57,641 bases of DNA from Actinomycetota bacterium (GCA_014238065.1 JABABU010000018.1:1-57641); one strand, 5' to 3'. Counted from the stretch's first letter, positions 9,030 to 18,490 are shown. Translations and numbers: made by a program. Notes: generated by a model not told the origin, from the sequence alone.

Positions 9030-11546
9030 TCAGAGCCGTCGAATGGCGTCGAGCACGACCACTGGTCTGTCTGCCCCGATGCTCGCGCCGATGTCCACGT
9101 GGGCTTCGATCCGCCACTCGTGGAACTCCTCGGGGTCGACGATGACCTGGGTGATCGGCCATCGGTCTCCGTCTTCAGTGAGCACGAAGTGTTCGCCGCT
9201 GCGGGCGATGTTGTCGACGAGCATCGTGTCGAAGTCGTTCCAGTAGTCGACGAGGGCTTCGTCAAGATCGTCTGCGCTCCACCCGCCTGCACCGGACCGC
9301 AGTAGATCGCTCAGTGAGTGGTGCTGCTGCATGGCGAGCAGCTTCACCCAGCGGAACACCTCATTGCGGACCATCACTCGGAACGCCCTGCGGTTCGTGG
9401 TGATGTCGACCGGCGCCGGGGGCCTGATCTCTTCGTCCTCGACGTCGATCTGTGGCGCCGTCATCTTTTCCCACTCATCGATGAGGCTCGAGTCGGTGTG
9501 GCGGACCAATGCTCCCAGCCACTCGATGATGTCGGTGACCTGCTCGGAACGCCCGTCTGCAGGAATCGTCTGCAGCATTGCCTTGTAGGTATCGGAGAGG
9601 TACCGCAAGAGGACTCCCTCTGCGCCCTTCAGGCCGTAGAAGGTGACGTACTCCCGAAAGGTCATCGCCCGCTCGAAGAGATCGCGGGTAATCGACTTCG
9701 GCCGGACGGTTTCGCCTCCGACCCATGGATGATGTGTGGACCATGCGTTGAATGCGTTCCACAGCATCTCGCGTAGCGGTTGAGGCCACGTCACCTCGTC
9801 GAGACGCTCCATCCGCTCGTCGTACTCGACGCCGTCGGCCTTCAGCGCAGTGATGAGCTCGGTCTTCTCGTGATCGAGCTGCCTGGCGAGAACGACTCCT
9901 GGGCTTTCCAGCACCGACTCGACAATGGTCAACGTATCCAGCGGGTGATCTGGGTCGTCCTGATCGAGAAGATCCAACGCCTCGACGGCAAAGAGCGAGA
10001 GCGGCTGGTTCAGCGCGAACTCGTTCTGAAGATCGACGTTGACCCTCACCATGCGGTCGTACTCGTCGGGGCTGCGAAGCACTTCGATGATCCCGGCGTC
10101 GATGAGGGACCGGTACATGCCGATGGCCTGACGGATGTGACGACGCTGGCGATCACGTGTGTCGTGGTTGCTGACCAGGACGCTCCGAGCCGCCGCACAC
10201 CCATCGCCTGGACGGTCGAGGAGGTGGAGGAGCATCGAGTGGCTCACGTTGAACCGTGAGCCCAGTGCTTCCGGGTCCCCGTTGGCCATCTTCTCGAAGG
10301 TGTTTGCGTCCCAGTGGACGTAACCTCGCTCTGGCGGTTTCTTGCGGGGGAACTTCTTTTTCTTCTTCGGGTCTGCGAGTTCCTTGTCGCGCAGCTTGTT
10401 GTTCTCGATGACGTGGCCGGGTGCCTGGCACCACACGTAGCCGACGTCGTCGAAGCCCTTTCGTCCTGCTCTCCCGGCGATCTGTTGAAAGTCGCGGTTG
10501 CTCAGTACGCGGGTTCGCATGCCGTCCCATTTGCAGAGCTGCGTGAACAGAACGGTCCTGATCGGTACGTTCACCCCGACACCGAGTGTGTCCGTGCCGC
10601 AAATGACCTTCAGCAGGCCCTGCTGAGCGAGTTTTTCGACGAGCAGTCGATATTTCGGCAGCAGGCCGGCGTGGTGGACACCGATTCCTGCGGACACGAA
10701 CCGCTTGAGGTCGATGCCGAATACGCTGTCGAAACTGAACCCACCGATGGCTTCCTTGATTGCTGCCTTCTCGTCCTTGCTGAGGATGTCGACCGAGGTC
10801 AGCGCCTGGGCCGCGTCGGTTGCGTTCTTCTGAGTGAAGTGCACGATGTAGACCGGTGCCTGGTCCAGGCCCATGAGGTCGGCCACCGTCTCGTGGATGG
10901 GCGTTTCTCGGTACTGATACCGGAGCGGCACGGGCCGTACGGATGACGACACGAGAGCTGTCTCGCGGCCGTTCAGCGCCGTCATCTGTTCGACGAGATC
11001 GTCGGTCGCTCCGAGTGTGGCCGACATCACGATGATCTGAGCTTGTGGCAATTCGAGCAGCGGAACCTGCCACGCCCATCCCCGGTCGCGATCTCCGTAG
11101 TAGTGGAACTCGTCCATGACGACGATGTCGACCGGGGCGAGTTCGCCGTCCCTGAGGGCTGCGTTCGCGAGTATCTCAGCGGTGCAACACACGACTGGCG
11201 CGGCTGCGTTCACCGATGCATCGCCAGTGATCATCGCCACCCGATCGGTACCGAGGTCGCGACACAGCGAGAAGAACTTCTCGCTGACGAGAGCCTTGAT
11301 CGGTGCGGTGTACCAAGACCGCTGACCCCTCGCCAGCCCTGCAAAGTGTGCAGCGAGAGCGATCAGCGACTTGCCGCTTCCCGTCGGCGTGTTCACGATC
11401 ACGTTGTTGCCGGCAAGTATCTCGAGGATTGCTTCTTCCTGGGCCGAATACAGCTCGAGTCCGGCCTCGGCGACGTAGGACAGAAATCCCTCGAGGAGAG
11501 CGTCTTCGTCTCCGCTCTCTGGGAGGTGTTTCAGGAGGTCGAGCAC
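9030..11546 (-). CDS. Ski2-like DEAD/DEAH-box RNA helicase with C-terminal DUF3516 domain
   Basis: This is an 838-residue helicase. Motif I PTGSGKS is at 54-60, motif II DEFH at 145-148, motif III MSAT at 174-177 and motif VI QIAGRAGRKG at about 355-364. The HHAGLLPKYR and GVGVNVPIRTV segments are typical of the Ski2/Mtr4 group. A lysine-rich strip (392-406, DPKKKKKFPRKK) precedes a ~430-residue helical C-terminus corresponding to DUF3516, a domain found mainly in actinobacteria. RNA processing or decay is the likely job, by analogy to Ski2 proteins. It is convergent with guaB, with a gap of only 13 nt. Confidence 0.92.
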   Translation of the reverse strand: MLDLLKHLPESGDEDALLEGFLSYVAEAGLELYSAQEEAILEILAGNNVIVNTPTGSGKSLIALAAHFAGLARGQRSWYTAPIKALVSEKFFSLCRDLGTDRVAMITGDASVNAAAPVVCCTAEILANAALRDGELAPVDIVVMDEFHYYGDRDRGWAWQVPLLELPQAQIIVMSATLGATDDLVEQMTALNGRETALVSSSVRPVPLRYQYRETPIHETVADLMGLDQAPVYIVHFTQKNATDAAQALTSVDILSKDEKAAIKEAIGGFSFDSVFGIDLKRFVSAGIGVHHAGLLPKYRLLVEKLAQQGLLKVICGTDTLGVGVNVPIRTVLFTQLCKWDGMRTRVLSNRDFQQIAGRAGRKGFDDVGYVWCQAPGHVIENNKLRDKELADPKKKKKFPRKKPPERGYVHWDANTFEKMANGDPEALGSRFNVSHSMLLHLLDRPGDGCAAARSVLVSNHDTRDRQRRHIRQAIGMYRSLIDAGIIEVLRSPDEYDRMVRVNVDLQNEFALNQPLSLFAVEALDLLDQDDPDHPLDTLTIVESVLESPGVVLARQLDHEKTELITALKADGVEYDERMERLDEVTWPQPLREMLWNAFNAWSTHHPWVGGETVRPKSITRDLFERAMTFREYVTFYGLKGAEGVLLRYLSDTYKAMLQTIPADGRSEQVTDIIEWLGALVRHTDSSLIDEWEKMTAPQIDVEDEEIRPPAPVDITTNRRAFRVMVRNEVFRWVKLLAMQQHHSLSDLLRSGAGGWSADDLDEALVDYWNDFDTMLVDNIARSGEHFVLTEDGDRWPITQVIVDPEEFHEWRIEAHVDIGASIGADRPVVVLDAIRRL

Positions 11547-11588
11547 CAGCCCAGGGTACGCCCGCTGGCCGGTTGCTTGTTCGGGACC

Positions 11589-11795
11589 TCAGCGATGGCG
11601 CGAACGAGCTCGGTTGGCATCGATTCTGGCGCTGAACAGGCAGCGCTGCGCCTCGATGCGAACACCTGGTTCTGCGTTGATCTCGCGCAAGCGCTGAACC
11701 AGGTTCGATGCCTCGAGCAGCCTTCGGAACGTCTCGTCGAAATCGAGATCTATTTTCGAGTCGCGCTGGGGGGTCAGGAAAGCGGATGTGGTCAT
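11589..11795 (-). CDS. small hypothetical protein (68 aa)
   Basis: The ATG at 11795 has a well-placed GAGGAA seven bases upstream on the minus strand, which supports real translation. The peptide is charged and helical (DFDETFRRLLEASNLVQRLREINAE), ends in a basic tail (ARSRHR), and has no membrane segment or known domain. It lies 42 nt upstream of the helicase start on the same strand and may be co-transcribed with it. It is divergent from the MocR gene and shares that promoter region. No function is recognised. Confidence 0.5.
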   Translation of the reverse strand: MTTSAFLTPQRDSKIDLDFDETFRRLLEASNLVQRLREINAEPGVRIEAQRCLFSARIDANRARSRHR

Positions 11796-11832
11796 GGTGT
11801 TCCTCTAGATGGGACTTGAAGTGGACCAGACC

Positions 11833-11860
11833 ATCATGCATGATTGGACCTGATCCAATC
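11833..11860. promoter_or_regulatory. operator-like palindromes between the small ORF and the MocR gene
   Basis: Two overlapping dyads lie in the 121-nt divergent region: the perfect 12-base palindrome ATCATGCATGAT (11833-11844), and GATTGGA-CCTGA-TCCAATC (11842-11860; arms of 7, spacer of 5). A TGGACC core occurs twice (11823, 11846). GntR and MocR regulators usually bind such repeats next to their own gene, so autoregulation is the natural inference. Confidence 0.5.
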
Positions 11861-11916
11861 TAGGGCCAACTGGGTGAGTCAGCCGGTTCAGCCAATCCAT
11901 GTGAGGAGTGAGGGAA

Positions 11917-13386
11917 ATGGATGAGGAATCGATTGCGGGCGCACTTGCCGCTTTGGGAAGCGAGACGGGTCCGCTGTATCTCACGTTGGCGAGCGCCCTC
12001 GATGAACTGATCCGCGCCGGACGGATCGAGGTGGGTGCTCGACTGCCGGCGGAGCGTCGCCTTGCCGGTTCCCTGCATGTCAGCAGAGGAACAGTTGTTG
12101 CCGCCTATGACGAACTTCGACGGCGAGGTCGGCTCGTCACCCGCCAGGGAAGCGGAACCGTTGTCGCCGGTGAATCCGAGCGAAACGCCGTGCACGTCTT
12201 CGATCCTGTGCCAGAGCACGGCGGCATCTTCGACGGGTTCCTCGATCATGAACATCCTGTCGACGAGGTGGTCGATCTGCGAAGCGCGTACTGGATGGGT
12301 GTCGATGACCTCCCGGCCGATTCCTTCGTGTTGCCGACCGATGAGTGGAAAGATGCGCTGAGTGGATCCGGTTACCACCCTGCCGGGTACCCGGCCCTCC
12401 GCGAGGCGATTGCGGCCCGTTTGTCGCGGCTTGGTCTTGCCACGACGACCGATGAGGTCCTCGTGACGAATGGCGCCCAGCAAGCCCTTGCTCTCACCGT
12501 CCAGGCCAGCCTCGCACCGAACGATCTGTGCGTCGTGGAAGAGCTGACTTATCCAGGAATCATCGGACTGGTGAAGGCGCTGAGGGGGCGGCTTCACACC
12601 ACACCCATCGACAGCCATGGCGTCGATGTCGAGTTGCTCGACAGAGCGGTTCAACGCGTGAAACCCGAAGTCGTCTATCTGATGCCGAATGTTCACAACC
12701 CGACCGGAGCAATCTTTCCCGACGACCGACGGCACGCGCTGGCCGAGGTCGTAGCGACCTGGGACACGACGGTCATCGACGATCGAACACTCGTCGAACT
12801 CACCATTGATGGCGCCGTCCCGCTGCCGTTGGGCGCAGCGCCGAGCGAACCGCTGCCGAACGTGGTGTCCGTTGGATCCACGAGCAAGTCGCTGTGGGGT
12901 GGCCTACGAGTGGGATGGATCAGGGCCGACGTCGAAAGGATCGATCGGTTTGCCCGCCTCAAGGCCTTGATGGACCTGGGAACTCCCATTGCGAGTCAGA
13001 TGATGGCGACGAGGCTCCTCCCGCTCGCCGAGGGGCTGTCGAGCCATCGTCGAGTCGAGCTCAGGCAGCGAAGGGACGCGCTCGTCTCGGCACTCCGCGA
13101 TCTTCTCCCAGAGTGGAGCTTCGAGGTTCCGGACGGGGGATTGTGTCTCTGGGTCCGACTGCCCGTCGAAGATGTCAGGCGATTCATCCCCTATGCCGCC
13201 CGTCATGGGGTCGGGCTTGCGCCCGGCGACGTCAGTTCTCCTGACGGCAGGGGCAGAGATCATCTTCGGGTGCCCTTCGGCCACTGTGCCGAGGATCTGC
13301 TGGACGCGGTCGATCGCCTTGCGCTCGCGTGGGCCGACATGCAGCATCGCCCGGCCAGAACCCGCCGGCTAGGGGTGATCTTGTGA
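11917..13386 (+). CDS. MocR/PdxR-type GntR regulator with aminotransferase-like domain
   Basis: This 489-residue chimera has a GntR winged helix at residues ~15-85 (LPAERRLAGSLHVSRGTVVAAYDELRRRGRL), then a linker and a fold-type I aminotransferase domain to the end. NPTG is at about 261-264, and the PLP-binding Lys324 sits in GSTSKSLWGG. The Asp that contacts the PLP ring nitrogen lies in VIDDRTL. Such regulators sense PLP or an amino-acid adduct, and classic targets are vitamin B6 or GABA/taurine genes. None of these is adjacent here, so the target is unknown. The start is ATG 11917 with GAGGAG at 11903-11908. Operator-like palindromes lie just upstream. Confidence 0.9.
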   Translation: MDEESIAGALAALGSETGPLYLTLASALDELIRAGRIEVGARLPAERRLAGSLHVSRGTVVAAYDELRRRGRLVTRQGSGTVVAGESERNAVHVFDPVPEHGGIFDGFLDHEHPVDEVVDLRSAYWMGVDDLPADSFVLPTDEWKDALSGSGYHPAGYPALREAIAARLSRLGLATTTDEVLVTNGAQQALALTVQASLAPNDLCVVEELTYPGIIGLVKALRGRLHTTPIDSHGVDVELLDRAVQRVKPEVVYLMPNVHNPTGAIFPDDRRHALAEVVATWDTTVIDDRTLVELTIDGAVPLPLGAAPSEPLPNVVSVGSTSKSLWGGLRVGWIRADVERIDRFARLKALMDLGTPIASQMMATRLLPLAEGLSSHRRVELRQRRDALVSALRDLLPEWSFEVPDGGLCLWVRLPVEDVRRFIPYAARHGVGLAPGDVSSPDGRGRDHLRVPFGHCAEDLLDAVDRLALAWADMQHRPARTRRLGVIL

Positions 13387-13402
13387 TGGCCTCAACGTCT
13401 GA

Positions 13403-14446
13403 TCATGTGGCGTGAGGCGTGTTCTCTCGGTAGCCCAACGGCGACACCCTGACGAACTTCGCGAGCTCGTGGAACTCGTCGATCGATCGAGCGTTTGTGT
13501 AGCTCATGGCGCTGCGAAGTCCCGCCATCAGTTGCCAGATGACCTTCGATGCCTCGCCGCGATAGGGGACGCTTCCCTCGACACCCTCAGGGGCGCGTTG
13601 CTCGAAGTACTCGTCGTCGATGTCTTCACCTTGGCGTTCGGCTCTCGCCTCGATCGCCTCGAAGCTGGCCATGCCTCTGACGCGTTTCCGGAGTCCCTGG
13701 GGCCCCTGCTCGACTTCACCCGGGCTCTCCTTCGTGCCGGCAAGCAAGCTGCCGATCATGACGGTGTCGCCGCCAGCGGCGAGCGCCTTGGCTATATCGC
13801 CAGATGTCTTGATGCCGCCGTCGGCGATGAGCGGGATGTCGATGCCGCGGACCGAGTCGATGGCGGTGAGTTGCGGAACTCCAACCCCAGCAACAAGTCG
13901 CGTCGTGCAGACACCTCCTGGCCCGACGCCGACCTTGATGGCGTCAGCACCGGCGGCGATGAGGTCTTCGGCACCCTCGCGCGTCGCCACGTTGCCGGCG
14001 ATGACGTCGATGTCACTGAAGGCGTCCTTCAGGCGCTCTGTGCCCTCGATCGCATGATCGGCATGGCCATGGGCAATGTCGAGCACGAGCACGTTGGCTC
14101 CGGCTGCTACCAGCGCCTTGGCTCTGTCGAGCATGTCGTGATCGGTGCCGACAGCACCGCCACAAAGAAGGCCAGCGTCACTGACCTTCGCGATCTGTGC
14201 GGCGTGGGCCTCGATTGTCATGAAGCGGTGGATGATGCCTATGCCGCCGAGTTCGGCGAGCGTCGTCGCCATTTCGAACTCGCAGACAGTGTCCATATTC
14301 GCGGCGACGATGGGAATGTCGAGGGTGATGTTGCGACTCAGCTTCGCCCTGATGTCAACGTCGCTTCTCGAGCGGATCGACGATCGCTGAGGTACGAGAA
14401 GAACGTCGTCGAACGTGAGTCCGGTCGGGGTGTCGTCGAGGCGCAT
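13403..14446 (-). CDS. IMPDH/GMP-reductase family protein without CBS domains
   Basis: This 347-residue TIM barrel has the length of GMP reductase and no CBS insert. The catalytic loop is GPGGVCTTR with Cys180, and the phosphate loops DGGIKTSGD and IGSLLAG are present. The flap region ([24 protein letters not shown]) resembles IMPDH, but the catalytic Arg of the Arg-Tyr dyad is Glu279 (E-Y). Without that Arg, classical IMPDH hydrolysis should be impaired. A GMP reductase-type activity (GMP to IMP with NADPH) or a related role is therefore more likely. The complete guaB at 7502 covers IMPDH activity. The assignment within the family remains open. Confidence 0.85.
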   Translation of the reverse strand: MRLDDTPTGLTFDDVLLVPQRSSIRSRSDVDIRAKLSRNITLDIPIVAANMDTVCEFEMATTLAELGGIGIIHRFMTIEAHAAQIAKVSDAGLLCGGAVGTDHDMLDRAKALVAAGANVLVLDIAHGHADHAIEGTERLKDAFSDIDVIAGNVATREGAEDLIAAGADAIKVGVGPGGVCTTRLVAGVGVPQLTAIDSVRGIDIPLIADGGIKTSGDIAKALAAGGDTVMIGSLLAGTKESPGEVEQGPQGLRKRVRGMASFEAIEARAERQGEDIDDEYFEQRAPEGVEGSVPYRGEASKVIWQLMAGLRSAMSYTNARSIDEFHELAKFVRVSPLGYRENTPHAT

Positions 14447-14526
14447 CGGAACTCCTGTGGCATTGGCGGCGCTGCGGGTTCACGGCACGAGCCGAGGGAG
14501 AATGATACCCGTTTGACCCCGATCGT

Positions 14527-15174
14527 TCATCGTGAACACGAGCCACGTTGAGCGCGGTCGGAGGGCAGGTCAGTGAGCAGGTGCGCGAACTCTTCAATAT
14601 GCAGCGCGAATGAGATTCCGAGCTGCGGCGCGACCGACACGATCACCCCGACGACGTCACCGACACCGTCGAGAACCGCAGCACCGGAGTCGCCGACCTC
14701 GACCAGAACATCAAGTACGAGCATGAGCTTCGTGACCTCATGATCGCGGTGGATGTCGGTGGTCACTGCCCACGCGACATGACGAAGGGGCGCTTGGACG
14801 AGGGTGTTTTCGTCGGTGATCGCAATGGCAGCAACCGATCTCACCGGTCGGGAAGAGAGCCGAAGAGCGGGTGCTTCGAGCCCATCGACGCGCAGTACGG
14901 CGATGTCGATGTCGGTGTCGAGGACCACAGGAATTGCTTCATAACTGACACTTCTCGCGACGACTTCGACCGACCGAGCGCCTGCGACAACGTGTGCTGC
15001 GGTGAGGACGATGCCGTCGCCGACAATTGAGCCAGTGCCGACCTGTACCGGCTGACACCCTTCAGTCGCGATGGCGACGACCGATGCGAGGTCGCTCGGG
15101 TCATCAGAGGCATCGGCACCGCACGCAGCAGCCATCATGGTGGCGGCGATCAGAAGCGCGGCAAGCCGAGTCAT
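14527..15174 (-). CDS. trypsin-like serine protease, probable lipoprotein
   Basis: The 215-residue product starts with a short lipoprotein signal (hydrophobic MTRLAALLIAATMMAAAC, lipobox Cys18). A chymotrypsin-like core follows with His61 (LTAAHVV), Asp90 (DIDIAVL) and Ser163 (EVGDSGAAV), a complete triad. There is no PDZ domain, unlike HtrA/DegP. It would act on the outer face of the membrane. The ATG overlaps the prmA stop by 4 bases (ATGA), so the nine-codon longer frame was not used and translation is coupled to prmA. The biological substrate is unknown. Confidence 0.8.
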   Translation of the reverse strand: MTRLAALLIAATMMAAACGADASDDPSDLASVVAIATEGCQPVQVGTGSIVGDGIVLTAAHVVAGARSVEVVARSVSYEAIPVVLDTDIDIAVLRVDGLEAPALRLSSRPVRSVAAIAITDENTLVQAPLRHVAWAVTTDIHRDHEVTKLMLVLDVLVEVGDSGAAVLDGVGDVVGVIVSVAPQLGISFALHIEEFAHLLTDLPSDRAQRGSCSR

Positions 15175-15983
15175 CGATGACCGACGACGACGCAGACCCA
15201 TTGGTCCTCCGAGGTTCGAGCCAACTCGGCCAATTCCCCGTGGGCCTTCACGACCTCTGAAACCTGGGAGTCGAGAATTCCCGAGAGCACGATCCGGCCG
15301 CGCGGCGACAGCAGACCCGCGAGTGTCGGCGCGAGCTCGATCAGGGTCGGTGCCAGGATGTTGGCGACGATCACGTCATACTCACCGGAAAGCGCGCTGA
15401 GGTCTTCGTCTCTGACATTCACCAGCGATGAAACGCCGTTTCGGGCCGCATTGGCAATGGCCGCGACTCGGGCCCGAGGATCGATGTCGACTGCATCGAC
15501 TCGGGTGGCGCCGATTCGAGCTGCCCCGATGGAGAGCAGTCCGCTTCCGCATCCGACGTCGAGCACACGTTCGTCTCCTTCGAGCAGCCCCTCGAGGGTT
15601 TCGAGGCACATGCGGGTCGTGGCATGCGATCCGCTGCCGAATGCTCTTCCGGGGTCGACATGAAGGACGACCTCGCCTGGCGCAACTTCATACTCGAGCC
15701 AGGAGGGTCTGATGACGAACCGCGATCCGGCTCGTGCGATGTTGGCGAACTCCTGCCACGCGTCGAGCCACTCGTCCGACGTCACGAGTTCGACGACGCC
15801 GTCGCCGATCGCCTTCCGGGCATTCGCGGCGCCACGTTCGTCTTCGAACCCGGCCAGAAGGCGAGCCGTGCCGTCGGTGTTCTGCTGTTCTTGAACTCCG
15901 ATGGTGCCGAGAGCCCACAAACGACCGCTGAGATGGTCGACCGCTTCGAGATCGACGTCGATGATGAGCGTGGCCGGTGTCAC
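15171..15983 (-). CDS. prmA: ribosomal protein L11 methyltransferase-like protein
   Basis: This is a SAM-dependent methyltransferase of 270 residues. The PrmA hallmarks are present: the AFGSGSHATTRMCLETLE approach segment, SAM motif I LDVGCGSGLLSIGAA, the acidic VDAVDIDP strand end and the NILAPTLIELAP motif IV. The reading frame extends 55 codons further upstream, through the HIT gene. GTG 15983, which overlaps the HIT stop as GTGA, is the sensible start. L11 trimethylation is the known activity of the family, though some members modify other proteins. It sits in the tightly packed minus-strand run between the HIT gene and the lipoprotein protease. Confidence 0.85.
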   Translation of the reverse strand: MTPATLIIDVDLEAVDHLSGRLWALGTIGVQEQQNTDGTARLLAGFEDERGAANARKAIGDGVVELVTSDEWLDAWQEFANIARAGSRFVIRPSWLEYEVAPGEVVLHVDPGRAFGSGSHATTRMCLETLEGLLEGDERVLDVGCGSGLLSIGAARIGATRVDAVDIDPRARVAAIANAARNGVSSLVNVRDEDLSALSGEYDVIVANILAPTLIELAPTLAGLLSPRGRIVLSGILDSQVSEVVKAHGELAELARTSEDQWVCVVVGHR

Positions 15984-16417
15984 GTCCCGTCCGGCCAGGC
16001 CGCGAGCAACGTCGCTCGAAGAGCGGCTCTGTCGCTGTCTGGCAACTGGACACCCGACCCGAGATCTGGGAGTGCTGGCCAGCCTTCGTCGGCGATGGTG
16101 GTTGAACCGACGGTACGCGCCCCGGAGTAGCGAGGGATCAGGTGCCAATGCACGTGAGGGTCGACCATCATCAGCATCATGTGGTTGATCTTCTCGGCCC
16201 CGAACGCTCCGCGAAGCGCACCTTCGGCGCCGGTGAAGACCAGTTCGAGTTCGGCAAATGCTGTCGAGGCCATGTCAGCCATCCGCGTCTCGCGCCCGAC
16301 CGTGCACACGACCATTGATCCCATCGTCACTTGGTGCGGCCGAAGGAGGATGGCCCAGTGTTCGTACTCTCGCAGGGCGCTCATCGGATAGCCGAAGGTG
16401 GCGAGCGTGTCGTTCAC
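15980..16417 (-). CDS. HIT-family nucleotide hydrolase/transferase
   Basis: This is a 145-residue histidine-triad protein. The catalytic motif HVHWHLIPRY is present with all three His residues, and an upstream helix includes INHMMLMMVD. HIT proteins act on nucleoside phosphoramidates or dinucleoside polyphosphates in the cytoplasm; the precise substrate is not predictable. The long open frame reaches 16546 and would run into the enoyl-CoA hydratase gene. GTG 16417, with GAGGA upstream on the minus strand, gives the usual N-terminus. It is coupled to prmA by a GTGA overlap. Confidence 0.82.
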   Translation of the reverse strand: MNDTLATFGYPMSALREYEHWAILLRPHQVTMGSMVVCTVGRETRMADMASTAFAELELVFTGAEGALRGAFGAEKINHMMLMMVDPHVHWHLIPRYSGARTVGSTTIADEGWPALPDLGSGVQLPDSDRAALRATLLAAWPDGT

Positions 16418-16427
16418 GATCCGTCCT

Positions 16428-17255
16428 CTACTTGCCGGTGAACACGGGTGGTCGTTTCTCGGTGAACGCCGTCGCTCCCTCGCGGTGATCATCGGACCGA
16501 CCAGCCCGCACCATGCCGAGCGCCTCCTGATCGAGGCACTCCTCAAGGTCGTCGGTGAGGGCCCGGTTCAAGTTGGCCTTCATGTATCTGAAGGCAAGGC
16601 CAGGTCCGGACGCGAGCTGTGACACGAAATCGGCTACCCCCGCGTCGAAGTCGTCATCGTCGAGGACTCTGTTGACGATGCCCAATGCCGCTGCTTCTTC
16701 GGCGGTGAGTTTTGCAGAAAGGAAGTAGAGCTCGCGGGCCTTTGCCGGACCGACGAGTTGGGTCAGGAACCACGAACCGCCGTAATCGCCGCTGAAGCCG
16801 ACCTTGGCAAAGGCGGTGGTCAGCTTGGCCGAACGTTTGGCGACGCGGAGGTCGCAGGCGAGGGCGATGGAAAGGCCGGCGCCAGCTGCTGGACCGTTGA
16901 TCGCGGCGATCGTGGGCTTCGGGATCCTGTGAAGCGCAACCGAGGTCGCCCGTTGGCTGTGGTGCAACCGCTCGAAGTGCTCCTCGAATGTTTCGCGAGC
17001 TGCGTTGCCTGTTGCCCGGGCCTTTTGATTCTGAACGTCGCCACCGGCGCAGAACCCGCGTCCCGACCCTGTGAGAACGATGGCCCTGACGTCGGAGTCT
17101 TTCTCGGCTCGCCGGAGCCCTTCGGCGAGACCGGCGAGCATTCCGGGGCTGAAGGCGTTCAGCCGGTCTGGCCGATTCAGGGTGAATGTGGCAACCGAAT
17201 CAGCGACGTCGATCAAGAGATCGTCTGTTTCGGGAGCGAATGCAGTGAGTGTCAT
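16428..17255 (-). CDS. enoyl-CoA hydratase/isomerase family protein
   Basis: This 275-residue crotonase fold has oxyanion-hole segments GSGRGFCAGGDV and INGPAAGAGLSIALACDLRVA. The usual second catalytic Glu region reads FSGDYGGSWFLTQLVG, where Asp/Gly occupy the positions commonly filled by Glu in hydratases, so isomerase or another crotonase chemistry is possible. The C-terminus ends with TEKRPPVFTGK, typical of the family. It is co-directional with the CoA-transferase upstream (24-nt gap), so the two probably act in the same acyl-CoA pathway. The substrate is unknown. Confidence 0.88.
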   Translation of the reverse strand: MTLTAFAPETDDLLIDVADSVATFTLNRPDRLNAFSPGMLAGLAEGLRRAEKDSDVRAIVLTGSGRGFCAGGDVQNQKARATGNAARETFEEHFERLHHSQRATSVALHRIPKPTIAAINGPAAGAGLSIALACDLRVAKRSAKLTTAFAKVGFSGDYGGSWFLTQLVGPAKARELYFLSAKLTAEEAAALGIVNRVLDDDDFDAGVADFVSQLASGPGLAFRYMKANLNRALTDDLEECLDQEALGMVRAGRSDDHREGATAFTEKRPPVFTGK

Positions 17256-17279
17256 GGTGGTGCCTCTCGTGTCGGTTGG

Positions 17280-18446
17280 TCAGCGGACTACGCCCGTTGC
17301 GCGGAGATCTTTGATGGTTGCTTCATCGATTCCGAGCTCGGTCAGGATCTCATCGGTGTGTTCGTCGGCAGCGGGGGTGGGTCGGGCGGTCGTCCCGACG
17401 CTTCGGGTCATCGTGACGGGGTTTCGAATGAGATCGATGTGGCCGAGTTCGGGATGCTCGTACGTGCGGGTGAGTCCGAGGTGCTGGATCTGTTCGTCTT
17501 GGAACGCCTCCGAGATCGTCTGGACCGGTCCGCACGGCACTCCGTGCTGGTCGAGGATCGCGATCCATTCGTTGGTCGTCTTCGTGGCCAGTACGGCTGC
17601 GATTTCGCTGGTCAGCGCATCCCGATTCCGCGAGCGGGCCGGCGGGTCGGAGTAGTCGGCGTCGTCGAGCAGATCGTCGCGAGCTATGGCCCTGCAGAAC
17701 GAAACCCAGATTCGACCACTGGGGGCTGCAATGTTCATGTGGCCATCGGCCGACTCGAACGTGCCCATAGGGATGAGTGTCGGGTGGTCGTTCCCTGCTT
17801 GTCCCGGAGTCTCCCCGTCAATCGTCCAGCGTGTGGCCTGGAAATCGAGCATCGCGGCCATGGCCTCGAGCAGCGAGGTCCTGACCCATTGGCCTTTCCC
17901 GGACCGTGACCGTTCGTGTAGCGCGGCGAGGATGCCCGTTGCGAGATGAATGCCGGCGGCGAGGTCGGAAATCGGAACACCGACTCTCGTCGGTCCCTGG
18001 CCCTTGCGACCAGTGATGCTCATGAGTCCGACGCGACCTTGGGCGATCTGGTCGACACCGCCGCGTCCGGCATCGGGTCCGTCCTGACCGAAGCCCGAGA
18101 TCGACGCGTAGATGAGACGGGGGTTCACCGCCATCAGCTCCTCGGGTCCTACGCGGAGTTTGTGTTTCACGGGTGGGCGCCAATTCTCGACGACCACGTC
18201 AGCGGTCCTTGCCAGCGCGACGACCAACTCGCGTCCAGGCGAGGTCTTCAGATCGATCGACAACGCACGCTTGTTCCTGTGGAGATTTTGGAAGTCCGAG
18301 GTGAGACGTCCGGAGTCGGCGCTCCCGGTTGAAACGGGTGATTCGACCCGAATGACGTCGGCGCCCCAGTCAGCGAGCACCCGCACTGCCGTGGGTCCTG
18401 CTCGCGCGATGGTGAGGTCGATGACACGGATGTCGCTCAGAGGCAT
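17280..18446 (-). CDS. family III CoA-transferase (CaiB/BaiF type)
   Basis: The 388-residue protein opens with MPLSDIRVIDLT and ADWGADVIRVESP, the standard family III N-terminus. It continues with HRNKRALSIDLK, TADVVVENWRPPVKHKLRVG and GFGQDGPDAGRGGVDQIAQG. The catalytic Asp of this family normally follows the second of these (the D of a GFGxxGP...D region); Asp residues are present there. It would move CoA between carboxylic acids and is probably coupled to the enoyl-CoA hydratase downstream. ATG 18446 was chosen over 18518 because it matches the family start and avoids overlapping the Nudix gene. Confidence 0.88.
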   Translation of the reverse strand: MPLSDIRVIDLTIARAGPTAVRVLADWGADVIRVESPVSTGSADSGRLTSDFQNLHRNKRALSIDLKTSPGRELVVALARTADVVVENWRPPVKHKLRVGPEELMAVNPRLIYASISGFGQDGPDAGRGGVDQIAQGRVGLMSITGRKGQGPTRVGVPISDLAAGIHLATGILAALHERSRSGKGQWVRTSLLEAMAAMLDFQATRWTIDGETPGQAGNDHPTLIPMGTFESADGHMNIAAPSGRIWVSFCRAIARDDLLDDADYSDPPARSRNRDALTSEIAAVLATKTTNEWIAILDQHGVPCGPVQTISEAFQDEQIQHLGLTRTYEHPELGHIDLIRNPVTMTRSVGTTARPTPAADEHTDEILTELGIDEATIKDLRATGVVR

Positions 18447-18490
18447 GTCCAAGTGTGGTGCCGATTGCCCCTCGGCATCAATCCGAGCCG

